A stretch of 48,877 bases of DNA from Gordonia rhizosphera NBRC 16068 (GTDB lineage Bacteria > Actinomycetota > Actinomycetes > Mycobacteriales > Mycobacteriaceae). Of the stretch, positions 24,668-32,460 are shown piece after piece. Position 1 is the first letter of the stretch. Each line of letters begins with the position of its first letter. Under the pieces are notes generated by a model that was given only the letters and a program-made list of their open reading frames with translations, did not search any database and was not told the origin of the DNA. Both the position numbers and the translations under genes were made by a program. The stretch covers positions 1 through 48,877 of the forward strand of contig NZ_BAHC01000047.1 of NCBI RefSeq assembly GCF_000298195.1, read 5' to 3'.

Positions 24668-25792
24668 TCAGGCGGGCACCGGCAGACCGTACACCCGGCA
24701 GGCGGTGCGGAACCCGATCAGCTCGGACACCCGCAGCGCGTCGTCGAGGCTCCAGGCGTCGGCATCGACGACGCGGCGCATCGTGGTGGCCAGTGCGTGC
24801 CGCCACAGGCATGCGCCGAGGTAGTGCAGTTCCGCCGGCCCGAATCCGTCGGATGAGTACAGCACCTTTCGGAACGGGGCCAGCTCGAGGATGCGCGCGA
24901 TCAGCTCGGGCGCCCGCGCCCCGAGATGATGCACGGCCAACCCGACGTCGACGTAGACGTTGCTGAACGCCTGCGCCAGGTAACCGGCCTCGCGTTCGAA
25001 GGGGTAACAGTGCAGCAGCATCACCGGAGTGGAACCGCTGTCGCGCAGGAAATCCAGCAGCAGCAGGGGATTGGTGCGGTGCAGATCCGCGTCGCGGTCA
25101 CCGAGCCCCACGTGCACCTGCAGTGGTTTCCCGAGCCGCAGCCCCCGGTGCAGCCCGAACCGCAGCAGGGTGCGGTCGGTCAGCCGGCGGCCGCCTGCGT
25201 CCCGCCACCGTCGGGCGGCCTCCTCCACCTCCCGCGGGTCCGGGTCGGACAGATCGCCGTCGAAGCCGCCCCGGTAGGCGAGGATCGTCTTCGTGCCCAC
25301 CGCCGTCCGCGCGCGGTCGGCGAGGAGCTCGTCGAACGCCGCCACATACCGGCCGTCACGCGCGGCCGCGTCCTCGGCAAGCGCCTCCAGACGCACCACC
25401 TCGTGGGTCGCCGACCCCGACAGTGCCGCCAGCGTCGCGGAGTCGGCCACGCCGGGCAGGCCGGTATCGACGATCCAGTCGCTCACCCCGGCCGCACGCA
25501 GAAACGTGCGCGCGAGCTCGGGTTCGGCGATGCCGTGGCGGCGCTGCCAGTAGTCGTCGGCGGGGGCGTGCGGGTCCAGTCCCAGCAGCGGCGCGCACCA
25601 TCGTCGGACCGCGAAACCGAGCTGCGAATCGAACGGGGCGTCGTCGCCCGCCACCGGCGCCGTGTTGGCCTCGTTCAGCGCGTTCTCGAACCGCGCCCGG
25701 TCGGGTGCGTCGGTCCAGCAGCCGTGCACGTGATGATCGACGAGGGACAGGCCGGCGATGTGCTCCTCGATCCGCCCGTCGGCCGCAGGCAT
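24668..25792 (-). CDS. Amidohydrolase family 2 protein (FluG N-terminal half type)
   Basis: 374-residue metal-dependent hydrolase of the amidohydrolase-2 family. The N-terminal metal motif is DHHVHG with H21 and H23. Further probable ligands lie in LLHCYPFE, the HVGLGD segment and the late SSDGFG Asp. It begins four bases after the stop of the glutamine-synthetase-like gene, so the two are co-translated. In fungal FluG and plant nodulin-6-type proteins an amidohydrolase of this type is fused to a glutamine-synthetase domain, which suggests the two proteins here act together, one making or holding a gamma-glutamyl compound and the other hydrolysing it. Substrate unknown. Confidence 0.82.
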   Translation of the reverse strand: MPAADGRIEEHIAGLSLVDHHVHGCWTDAPDRARFENALNEANTAPVAGDDAPFDSQLGFAVRRWCAPLLGLDPHAPADDYWQRRHGIAEPELARTFLRAAGVSDWIVDTGLPGVADSATLAALSGSATHEVVRLEALAEDAAARDGRYVAAFDELLADRARTAVGTKTILAYRGGFDGDLSDPDPREVEEAARRWRDAGGRRLTDRTLLRFGLHRGLRLGKPLQVHVGLGDRDADLHRTNPLLLLDFLRDSGSTPVMLLHCYPFEREAGYLAQAFSNVYVDVGLAVHHLGARAPELIARILELAPFRKVLYSSDGFGPAELHYLGACLWRHALATTMRRVVDADAWSLDDALRVSELIGFRTACRVYGLPVPA

Positions 25793-25796
25793 CCCC

Positions 25797-27128
25797 TCAC
25801 ACGCTCCACGCGAGCCGGAACCGGTCGGCGATCGTCGTCGGGGTGTGATCGGGGAACGTGGTGATCTCGTAGCGACGTACCGCGACCAGGGCGTCCACCG
25901 CCGGGTCGCCGAGGGTCTCGCGGAGCCGGGCCGACGCGTCCATCGCCTCGACGATCGCCCGCTGATCGTGCGACAGCGGCCGGATGCGCGCGTCGGCGCG
26001 CTGCTCGGGGCTGAGGTTCGCCGGGTCGACGGTGACCTCGGGGGGCAACGACGCCGCCCGGTCGATACCCGCCACCGCCGAACCGAGGATGGCCGCGGTC
26101 GCGAAGTAGACGTTCGCCGACGGGTCGATCGCCTTCACCTCGACGTTGGCGCCGCGCGGGCTCGCCGGGCCGGCGGCGATCAGCCGCACCGCCGCCTCAC
26201 GGTTCTCCACCCCCCAGCAGGCGAACGCACCGGCCCACTGGCCGGGCAGCATCCGCAACCCCGACACCACCGACCCGCACAGCACGCCCTGCAGGTCGAC
26301 CATGTCCTCGACGATCCCCGCAACCGCATGCTCGCCGTCGACGGTCATCCCGGCGGTGCCCGCACCCCCGGAGAACAACGGTTCGTCGTCGCGGAACAAC
26401 GAGAGGTGCTGATGGGCCCCGCAACCGACACCGTCGGCGAACGGCTTGGGGGAGAACGAGACCCGGATCCCGTGCCGGCGCGCCACCCGGCCGATGATGA
26501 TCCGTGCCACCACCAGCTGGTCGGCGGCCGCGATCGGGTCGCGCGGCTCCAGCGACATCTCGAACTGGTTGCGGCCGTACTCCGGGTGGAGTTGTTCGAC
26601 GGAGACCCCGGCGGTCCGGCAGTCCGCCAGCACCTCACGCACGAACTCCTCGTGCTCGAACGCGCCGGCCGCGCCGTAGGGAGCCCACAGATCCGACGGA
26701 AGCCGCCCGCCGTCGGGACCGACCAGCACGAACTCGAGTTCGTGACCGACCAGCGCCCGCAGCCCTGCCTCGGCCAGCCGGTCGACCACCCGGCGCAGCG
26801 TGCCGCGCGCACATTGCGGCACGGGCTGTCCGGTCTGGTCGAAGAACTCGCCCGGCGCCCACACCAGCGTCGGGTCGAGGGTCGCCATGGCGTCGAGGTC
26901 CACCCTGATGCGCTGGTCGCCGACCACGCCGATCGCATCGGTGAACGCAATACCGCCCTGGTCGATGGTGAACGCATGCCACGTCGGACTGGCCCCCAGC
27001 CCCGACGACGCGAACACCGGAACGCGTGTCTGCGGCACCACCTTCGCCAGGGTCAGACCCGCCGGATTGACGATCGTGCCGATCAGTACGGTTGGTTCGA
27101 CCCCGGGAAACCCTGACTGCGACGACAT
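25797..27128 (-). CDS. Glutamine-synthetase-like protein
   Basis: 443-residue protein with the glutamine synthetase catalytic fold. Visible metal and nucleotide residues include E130 and E132 in GHELEF, E183 and E190 in HPEYGRNQFE, and H239 and H241 in GAHQHLS. Residues at the C-terminal site differ: NVEVKAIDPSANVY replaces the usual RIExRxPD...NPY. The DGSS loop that true glutamine synthetases use for ammonium is not found in the N-terminal part. It is therefore more likely a gamma-glutamyl-amine ligase like those acting on polyamines or ethanolamine. ATG at 27128 follows GAGAGGT at very short spacing. It heads a two-gene operon with the amidohydrolase. Confidence 0.85.
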   Translation of the reverse strand: MSSQSGFPGVEPTVLIGTIVNPAGLTLAKVVPQTRVPVFASSGLGASPTWHAFTIDQGGIAFTDAIGVVGDQRIRVDLDAMATLDPTLVWAPGEFFDQTGQPVPQCARGTLRRVVDRLAEAGLRALVGHELEFVLVGPDGGRLPSDLWAPYGAAGAFEHEEFVREVLADCRTAGVSVEQLHPEYGRNQFEMSLEPRDPIAAADQLVVARIIIGRVARRHGIRVSFSPKPFADGVGCGAHQHLSLFRDDEPLFSGGAGTAGMTVDGEHAVAGIVEDMVDLQGVLCGSVVSGLRMLPGQWAGAFACWGVENREAAVRLIAAGPASPRGANVEVKAIDPSANVYFATAAILGSAVAGIDRAASLPPEVTVDPANLSPEQRADARIRPLSHDQRAIVEAMDASARLRETLGDPAVDALVAVRRYEITTFPDHTPTTIADRFRLAWSV

Positions 27129-27330
27129 ACCTCTCAGTCTCGTGCATCGGCGCGTCCGGTGCGGGCGAACCCGCCGACACCGCCGGTCGTCGGTGGCGGG
27201 TGGCCGTGTCCGTGGTCATGCTCCGATCATCCGCGCCGAACGGGCCGTCGACCGGGGTGCGGCTCGATCTGTGGATGACCGAACCAGATCGTGGCGGCTG
27301 TGGACAACCGGCACGATCGCGCGACGATGC

Positions 27331-27705
27331 TCAGTTCTCGAAGCGGTACGGCAGGTACTGCACGTTCCAGTGGTTGCCGTCGGGGTCGTCGAAGTAGACG
27401 AAGTGACCCCACTGCTGGACGTCGACCTCACTGACGTCGACGCCGGCGTCGACGAGATGCTGCCGGGCGGCGCGGATGTCGGAGACACACAGCATCAACG
27501 CGCCGACGTTCGACGGTGGGCCATCGACGATGCCGGTCCCGAACGCGATCGAGCATCCCGAGCCCGGCGGCGTCATCTGCACGAAGCGGACACCGTCGCC
27601 TGGCGACGCGTCGTGGTCGGGATGGAAGCCGACGCGGGTGTAGAACTCCTTGGCGCGGTCCACGTCGGTGACGGGCAGGAACGCGACCTCCAGTGTCCAG
27701 TCCAT
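27331..27705 (-). CDS. VOC family protein (glyoxalase/dioxygenase fold)
   Basis: 124-residue single-domain protein of the vicinal oxygen chelate superfamily. It opens with LEVAFLPVTDVDRAKEFYTR and closes with FVYFDDPDGNHWNVQYLP, the two recurrent signatures of the paired beta-alpha-beta units. The ATG at 27705 is preceded by GGAGAGGTGA. Roles in this family range from glyoxalase to antibiotic-binding and cannot be separated here. It is divergent from davB. Confidence 0.88.
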   Translation of the reverse strand: MDWTLEVAFLPVTDVDRAKEFYTRVGFHPDHDASPGDGVRFVQMTPPGSGCSIAFGTGIVDGPPSNVGALMLCVSDIRAARQHLVDAGVDVSEVDVQQWGHFVYFDDPDGNHWNVQYLPYRFEN

Positions 27706-27835
27706 CGGGATCACCTCTCCGTGCGTGGCGGTTCTGGTACCGATCAGTCTTCGCGCCATCGCGGACAGCCGATGTCCGCGATGGTGGGCCGGGGTGGCCG
27801 AATCGAAGTTCCGCGCGTGGGCCGCGGGCAGGCAA

Positions 27836-27841
27836 TACGCT
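27836..27841 (+). promoter_or_regulatory. -10 box TACGCT, leaderless layout, davB
   Basis: TACGCT is followed by six bases and the GTG at 27848. No ribosome binding site precedes the start, so the mRNA probably begins at the start codon. Confidence 0.6.
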
Positions 27842-27847
27842 CATCTC

Positions 27848-29509
27848 GTGTACACCGACCGGCCCGTGACGATCTTCGGTCCCGACTTCCCGTTCGCCTA
27901 CGACGACTGGATCACCCATCCGGCGGGCATCGGGTCGGTGCCCGCCGATGCGCTCGGGTCCGAGGTCGCGATCATTGGTGCCGGGATGGCCGGCATGGTC
28001 GCCGCCTACGAGCTGATGAAGATCGGATTGCGGCCGGTGGTCTATGAACCCGAACGGATCGGCGGCCGGTTGCGGTCGGAGCATTTCGTGCCGGGCGAGC
28101 CGGAGGTGGCCGAACTCGGCGGGATGCGGTTCCCGATCTCGTCGTCGACGTTCTTCCACTACGTCGACACCTTCGGGCTGCGGTCACGTCCGTTCCCGAA
28201 TCCGCTCACCGACGCGGCCGGCAGCACGGTCATCGATCTCGGCGGCGAAACCCTCTACGCCCGCACCCTCGAGGATCTGCCGCCGATCTACACCGAGATC
28301 GAGAAGGCGTGGGACAGCGCCCTCGAACGCATCGCCGGGTTCTCGGCCCTGCAGGAGGCGATCCGCGCCCGCGACGTCCCGCGGCTCAAGGAGTTGTGGA
28401 ACCGGATCGTCGTCGACTGGGACGACCGCAGCTTCTACGACTTCCTGGCCACCTCCGCCGAGTTCGGCTCGCTGTCGTTCCGGCACCGAGAGCTGTTCGG
28501 GCAGGTGGGATTCGGCACCGGCGGATGGGACTCCGACTTCGCCAACTCGATGCTGGAGATCCTGCGCGTGGTGGTCACCAACTGCGACACCGAACAGCAT
28601 CTGATCGTCGGTGGGGTCGAGCAGGTGCCGCGCCGGCTGTGGTCGGACAGCCCGGCCCGCATCCGGCACTGGCCGGTCGGGACGAGTCTGTCGTCGCTGC
28701 ACAGCGGCGTGCCGCGGGCCGGGGCGGCGGCGATCCGCCGGGTCGGACCCGGCCGCATCGAGGTCGTCGACCGGTGGGGGGATGCCCGCGAGTTCCCGGC
28801 GGTCGTGGCGACGTGTCAGGCATGGCTGTTGTCGACCGAGATCGACTGCGACGAAAGCCTGTTCAGCCAGGACCTGTGGATGGCGCTGGACCGGACCCGC
28901 TACATGCAGTCGTCGAAGACGTTCGTGATGGTCGACCGGCCGTTCTGGACCGACCGCGACCCGGTCACGGGTCGCGACGTGCTCAGCATGACGCTGACCG
29001 ACCGCCTCACCCGCGGCACCTACCTGTTCGACAACGGACCCGACCGGCCCGGCGTCATCTGCCTCAGCTACAGCTGGATGAGCGACGCGCTCAAGGTGCT
29101 GCCCCATCCGGTGGAGAAGCGGGTGTCGTTGATGCTCGACGCGCTGCGCAAGATCTACCCCGACGTCGACATCGCCGAGCACATCGTCGGGCGGCCGCTG
29201 ACGGTGTCCTGGGAGAACGAGCCGCACTTCCTGGGGGCGTTCAAGGGGGCACTGCCCGGGCACTACCGCTACAACACCCGCATGTACGGCCACTTCCACG
29301 GGCAGGAGCGGCTGCCGGATGCCGAGCGCGGCATCTTCATTGCCGGTGACGACGTGTCGTTCATGCCGGCCTGGGTAGAGGGTGCGGTGCAGACCGCGCT
29401 CAACGCGGTGTGGGGTGTGCTCCACCATTTCGGCGGGGCCAGCCATCCCGACAATCCCGGCCCGGGTGACCGATTCGCCGAGCTCGGGCCGATCGACATC
29501 GGGGCCTAG
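27848..29509 (+). CDS. davB: L-lysine 2-monooxygenase
   Basis: Flavin-dependent amine oxidase-fold enzyme of 553 residues that converts L-lysine and O2 to 5-aminovaleramide, CO2 and water. From memory of the Pseudomonas putida DavB sequence, similarity runs the whole length, including ITIFGPDFPFAxDDW at the start, the FAD motif GAGMAG (44-49), FGQVGFGTGGWDSDF, VMVDRPFW and the AGDDVS...WVEGAVQT end. C246 in TNCD appears to match the Cys that balances oxygenase and oxidase activity in the Pseudomonas enzyme. The GTG start is set by the leaderless -10 box; the frame is open upstream to 27650. The aminovaleramidase gene follows after five bases. Tryptophan 2-monooxygenase is the closest alternative and fits less well. 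Confidence 0.92.
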   Translation: MYTDRPVTIFGPDFPFAYDDWITHPAGIGSVPADALGSEVAIIGAGMAGMVAAYELMKIGLRPVVYEPERIGGRLRSEHFVPGEPEVAELGGMRFPISSSTFFHYVDTFGLRSRPFPNPLTDAAGSTVIDLGGETLYARTLEDLPPIYTEIEKAWDSALERIAGFSALQEAIRARDVPRLKELWNRIVVDWDDRSFYDFLATSAEFGSLSFRHRELFGQVGFGTGGWDSDFANSMLEILRVVVTNCDTEQHLIVGGVEQVPRRLWSDSPARIRHWPVGTSLSSLHSGVPRAGAAAIRRVGPGRIEVVDRWGDAREFPAVVATCQAWLLSTEIDCDESLFSQDLWMALDRTRYMQSSKTFVMVDRPFWTDRDPVTGRDVLSMTLTDRLTRGTYLFDNGPDRPGVICLSYSWMSDALKVLPHPVEKRVSLMLDALRKIYPDVDIAEHIVGRPLTVSWENEPHFLGAFKGALPGHYRYNTRMYGHFHGQERLPDAERGIFIAGDDVSFMPAWVEGAVQTALNAVWGVLHHFGGASHPDNPGPGDRFAELGPIDIGA

Positions 29510-29514
29510 CCGAG

Positions 29515-30315
29515 ATGTCCGAATCTGAGCAGCTGCGGATCGCGCTGTGGCAGTGCGAGTCACGACCCGGACAGGTCGAGCAGAACCTGGCGCGGCTGGC
29601 CGCCACCGCCGCCGACGCGGCGTCCGCCGCGGCCGATCTGCTGATCACCCCGGAGATGGTGGTGACCGGCTACGACATCGGTGCCGACGCCACCCGCCGG
29701 TTGGCCGACCCGGTCGACGGCCCCGTCGCGCGCAGGGTCGCTGCGATCGCGCGCGAGCACGCCATCGCGGTGCTCTACGGGTGTCCGGAGTCGTCGGCCG
29801 ATGGGACCGTGTACAACGCGATCCGTCTCGTCGACCGTAGCGGCGACCCGGTGGTGACCCACCACAAGACGCACCTGTTCGGCGACCTGGACCGCCGCAT
29901 GGTGGCCGCCGGGGACACCGCCCCGCCGGTCGCAGACCTCGCGGGGTGGCGGCTGGGGCTCTTGACCTGCTACGAGGTCGAGTTCCCGGAGATGGTGCGG
30001 TCGCTGGCGGTGCACGGCGCCGAGGTGGTGTGTGTGCCGACCGCCAACATGATCGACTACGACGCCGTGCAGCAGGTCCTGCTGCCGGCCCGCGCGTTGG
30101 AGAGTCAGACGTTTGTGGCATACGCGAATTACTGTGGCACCGAAGGCGATCTGGAGTATGGGGGGCTCAGTGAAGTCGTCGGGCCCAGCGGCGCAGTGCT
30201 CGCCGCCGCCGGCCGGCGACCGGAGTTGCTCATCGTCGAGGTCGATCGTGCGGTGCTGGCGCGGTCACGTTCGGACTACCCGTACCTCGCGGACCGGCGG
30301 CCCGAGCTGTACTGA
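29515..30315 (+). CDS. davA: 5-aminovaleramidase (nitrilase superfamily)
   Basis: 266-residue carbon-nitrogen hydrolase expected to cut 5-aminovaleramide to 5-aminovalerate and ammonia, the second step after DavB. The nitrilase triad is E47 (TPEMVVTGYD), K118 (HHKTHLFGDLD) and C152 (LLTCYEVEFPE). PTANM and YANYCG segments match known DavA. It sits five bases after davB. Genes for later steps (5-aminovalerate transaminase and glutarate semialdehyde dehydrogenase) are not in the window. Confidence 0.92.
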   Translation: MSESEQLRIALWQCESRPGQVEQNLARLAATAADAASAAADLLITPEMVVTGYDIGADATRRLADPVDGPVARRVAAIAREHAIAVLYGCPESSADGTVYNAIRLVDRSGDPVVTHHKTHLFGDLDRRMVAAGDTAPPVADLAGWRLGLLTCYEVEFPEMVRSLAVHGAEVVCVPTANMIDYDAVQQVLLPARALESQTFVAYANYCGTEGDLEYGGLSEVVGPSGAVLAAAGRRPELLIVEVDRAVLARSRSDYPYLADRRPELY

Positions 30316-30352
30316 CGTCGTCCAGCCGGCCGGTCCGGGGGTGGCCGCGCAG

Positions 30353-30358
30353 TACGCT
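30353..30358 (+). promoter_or_regulatory. -10 box TACGCT, leaderless layout, dinB2-like gene
   Basis: TACGCT is followed by seven bases and the GTG at 30366, with no ribosome binding site. It gives the polymerase its own start site within the dav transcript. Confidence 0.55.
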
Positions 30359-30365
30359 GAATGCT

Positions 30366-31484
30366 GTGGCCGACTCGCCGCCACGGTACCGGTGGCTACT
30401 GCATGTGGACCTCGACCAGTTCCAGGTCTCGGTGGAGCGGCTGCGCAGTCCCGAACTCGCCGACGTCACGGTGATCGTCGGCGGCAACGGCGATCCCACC
30501 GAGGCCCGCAAGGTGGTCACCTGCGCGTCCTATGAGGCCCGCGACGCGGGCGTACGCGCCGGGATGCCGTTGCGCAGCGCGTACCGCAAGCTGCCCGACG
30601 CCGTCTATCTGCCGCTGGACATCCCGGCCTACGACGTCGCCTCTGGTGAGGTGATGGCGGTGCTGCGTGGCTTCGGTCATCCGGTGGAGGTGTGGGGTTG
30701 GGACGAGGCCTACGTCGGGGTGCAACGGATCTCCGGCGACAATGGTGCTGAGGTCGGCGACGACGAGGTGTGTCGGATCGCCCGCGCCATCCGGTCGGCG
30801 ATCGCCGCGCGCACCGGGCTGTCGTGTTCGATCGGGATCAGCGACAACAAACAGCGAGCCAAGATGGCGACCGGTTTCGCCAAGCGGGCGGTGGGGGACA
30901 GGGTGTTCGTCCTCGACGCCCGCAACTGGCTCGAGCTGATGGGTGAACGTCCGTGCCGTGATCTGTGGAGCGTCGGACCGAAGACCGCCGCCAAACTGGC
31001 CGACCGCGCCATCACCACCGTCAACGAGCTGATCGCGACCCCGCGCGAGACGTTGGTCGACATCTTCGGCCCGCACCAGGGGAACTGGTTGTACGTGCTG
31101 TGCCGCGGCGGCGGGGATTCGACCATCACCGAAGAGCCCTGGCTGGCCAGATCGCACTCCAAATCCCGGACCTTCCCGGTTGACCTCACCGATCCCGGCG
31201 AGATGCGGGTAGCGGCGCGGGGTCTGACCCGCGAGGTCCTCGACCAGGTACTCGGCGAACACCGCGTGGTGTTCCGGGTGGCGGTGACACTGCGGACCTC
31301 GACTTTCTTCACCCGCACCAAGTCACGCAAACTCGCCGAACCGACCACGGTGTACGACGACATCGAGCCGGTCGTCGTGGCGTTGCTCGACGACTTCGAG
31401 CGGGACCGGCCGGTCCGCTTGCTCGGCGTGCGACTGGACCTGGTGACCGACGACGATGTGGCCCAGGCGGGGAACGACCCATGA
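30366..31484 (+). CDS. dinB2: Y-family DNA polymerase, DinB2 type
   Basis: Error-prone translesion polymerase of 372 residues. Catalytic metal ligands are D15 in HVDLDQF and D113-E114 in WGWDEAY. The sequence follows mycobacterial DinB2 (GDPTExRKVVTCASYEAR, GMPLR) rather than DinB1. In E. coli DinB the residue two after the position of Q18 is the Phe steric gate that rejects ribonucleotides; in M. smegmatis DinB2 it is Leu, and that enzyme readily uses ribonucleotides. Here it is Q20. No clear C-terminal clamp-binding motif is seen. GTG at 30366 is set by the leaderless -10 box. The last four bases overlap the lipase start. Confidence 0.92.
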   Translation: MADSPPRYRWLLHVDLDQFQVSVERLRSPELADVTVIVGGNGDPTEARKVVTCASYEARDAGVRAGMPLRSAYRKLPDAVYLPLDIPAYDVASGEVMAVLRGFGHPVEVWGWDEAYVGVQRISGDNGAEVGDDEVCRIARAIRSAIAARTGLSCSIGISDNKQRAKMATGFAKRAVGDRVFVLDARNWLELMGERPCRDLWSVGPKTAAKLADRAITTVNELIATPRETLVDIFGPHQGNWLYVLCRGGGDSTITEEPWLARSHSKSRTFPVDLTDPGEMRVAARGLTREVLDQVLGEHRVVFRVAVTLRTSTFFTRTKSRKLAEPTTVYDDIEPVVVALLDDFERDRPVRLLGVRLDLVTDDDVAQAGNDP

Positions 31485-32446
31485 TCGGGTGGAGGGTGGT
31501 TCGCGCGCTGCTGGTCGTGGTGTCGGTGGGGATAGTGGTGGGTGCGCTGGCGCCGGGCCGCGCCCAGGGAAACCCCGTGCCCTTGCCGGTGTCCTACAAC
31601 TTCCTCGCCGGCATCGACGCGGAGTTGCGTCACCCCGGTGGGTCGCTGCCGGGCACCAACGACTTCCGGTGTCGTCCGACGGCGCAGCATCCGCGGCCGG
31701 TGATCCTGGTTCACGGCAGCGGTGGTGGGCGACAGACCAATTGGGCGACGCTGGCGCCGGTGCTGGCCAACGCGGGGTACTGCGTCTTCGCGCTGACCTA
31801 CGGCGCGTTGTCGGACGTGTGGCCGGTCTCGGCGCTGGGCGGGTTGGGCGTCAAACAGGACAGCGCCTGGCAGGTGAAGGTCTTCGCCGACCTGGTCCTC
31901 GCCGCCACCGGAGCGCACCAGGTCGACATCGTCGGTCACTCGTTGGGCACCGAGATCCCCACCTACTGGATGAAGTACCTGGGCGGGCAAGGTAAGGTCG
32001 CCCACTACGTCTCCCTGGCCCCGTACTGGCGGCAAGGCCCCGACGAGGACGATGCGCGCAGCGACATGGTGGCCATCGTTCAGCGGGCACTGGGCATCCC
32101 ACCGCGCACACCGGACCGGTGTGCGGGATGTGTTGCGCCACCGGCCGACTCCAACTTCAACCGCGCGGTGCGCCAACCGACGCCCTACCTGCCCGGTGTC
32201 CGCTACACGAACATCACCACCAGCCACGACGAGATCGTGACGCCCTACACCGACGGGCTCCTCGCCGGCCCGCCAGGCACACACGTTGTGAACATCGTTG
32301 TGCAGCAGGGCTGCTCACTCGATCGCTCCGATCACCTGTCGATTGTCTCGAACCGCCGGACCGCAGCAATGGTGCTCAACGCGCTGGATGCGGCTCATCG
32401 ACGGCCGGTGCCGTGTGTGGCGGTCGCTCCCGTCACGGGCGGATAG
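31481..32446 (+). CDS. Secreted lipase-like alpha/beta hydrolase
   Basis: 321-residue hydrolase with a Sec signal peptide (Arg near the start, hydrophobic to about residue 25, likely cut after AQG near residue 30). The lipase core shows VILVHGSGGG for the oxyanion hole, the nucleophile S154 in GHSLG, and a probable catalytic H285 in RSDHLSI. Four Cys residues may form disulfides after export (RCAGC and others). It resembles actinobacterial triacylglycerol lipases of about 300 residues. The ATG overlaps the polymerase stop by four bases, so the two are translationally coupled although functionally unrelated. Confidence 0.85.
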   Translation: MIGWRVVRALLVVVSVGIVVGALAPGRAQGNPVPLPVSYNFLAGIDAELRHPGGSLPGTNDFRCRPTAQHPRPVILVHGSGGGRQTNWATLAPVLANAGYCVFALTYGALSDVWPVSALGGLGVKQDSAWQVKVFADLVLAATGAHQVDIVGHSLGTEIPTYWMKYLGGQGKVAHYVSLAPYWRQGPDEDDARSDMVAIVQRALGIPPRTPDRCAGCVAPPADSNFNRAVRQPTPYLPGVRYTNITTSHDEIVTPYTDGLLAGPPGTHVVNIVVQQGCSLDRSDHLSIVSNRRTAAMVLNALDAAHRRPVPCVAVAPVTGG

Positions 32447-32452
32447 CCGCCC
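32437..32452. terminator. Short GC hairpin between convergent genes
   Basis: GGGCGG and CCGCCC flank a four-base loop; the loop contains the lipase stop codon. It lies between convergent lipase and DUF222 genes and could end transcription from both sides. The stem is only six base pairs. Confidence 0.45.
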
Positions 32453-32460
32453 ACGACCGT

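Noticed and set aside
27848..29509. Tryptophan 2-monooxygenase (IaaM) and auxin pathway
   Set aside because: The fold is shared, but the full-length match and the short nitrilase-type partner fit DavB-DavA better than IaaM-IaaH, whose hydrolase is an amidase-signature enzyme.
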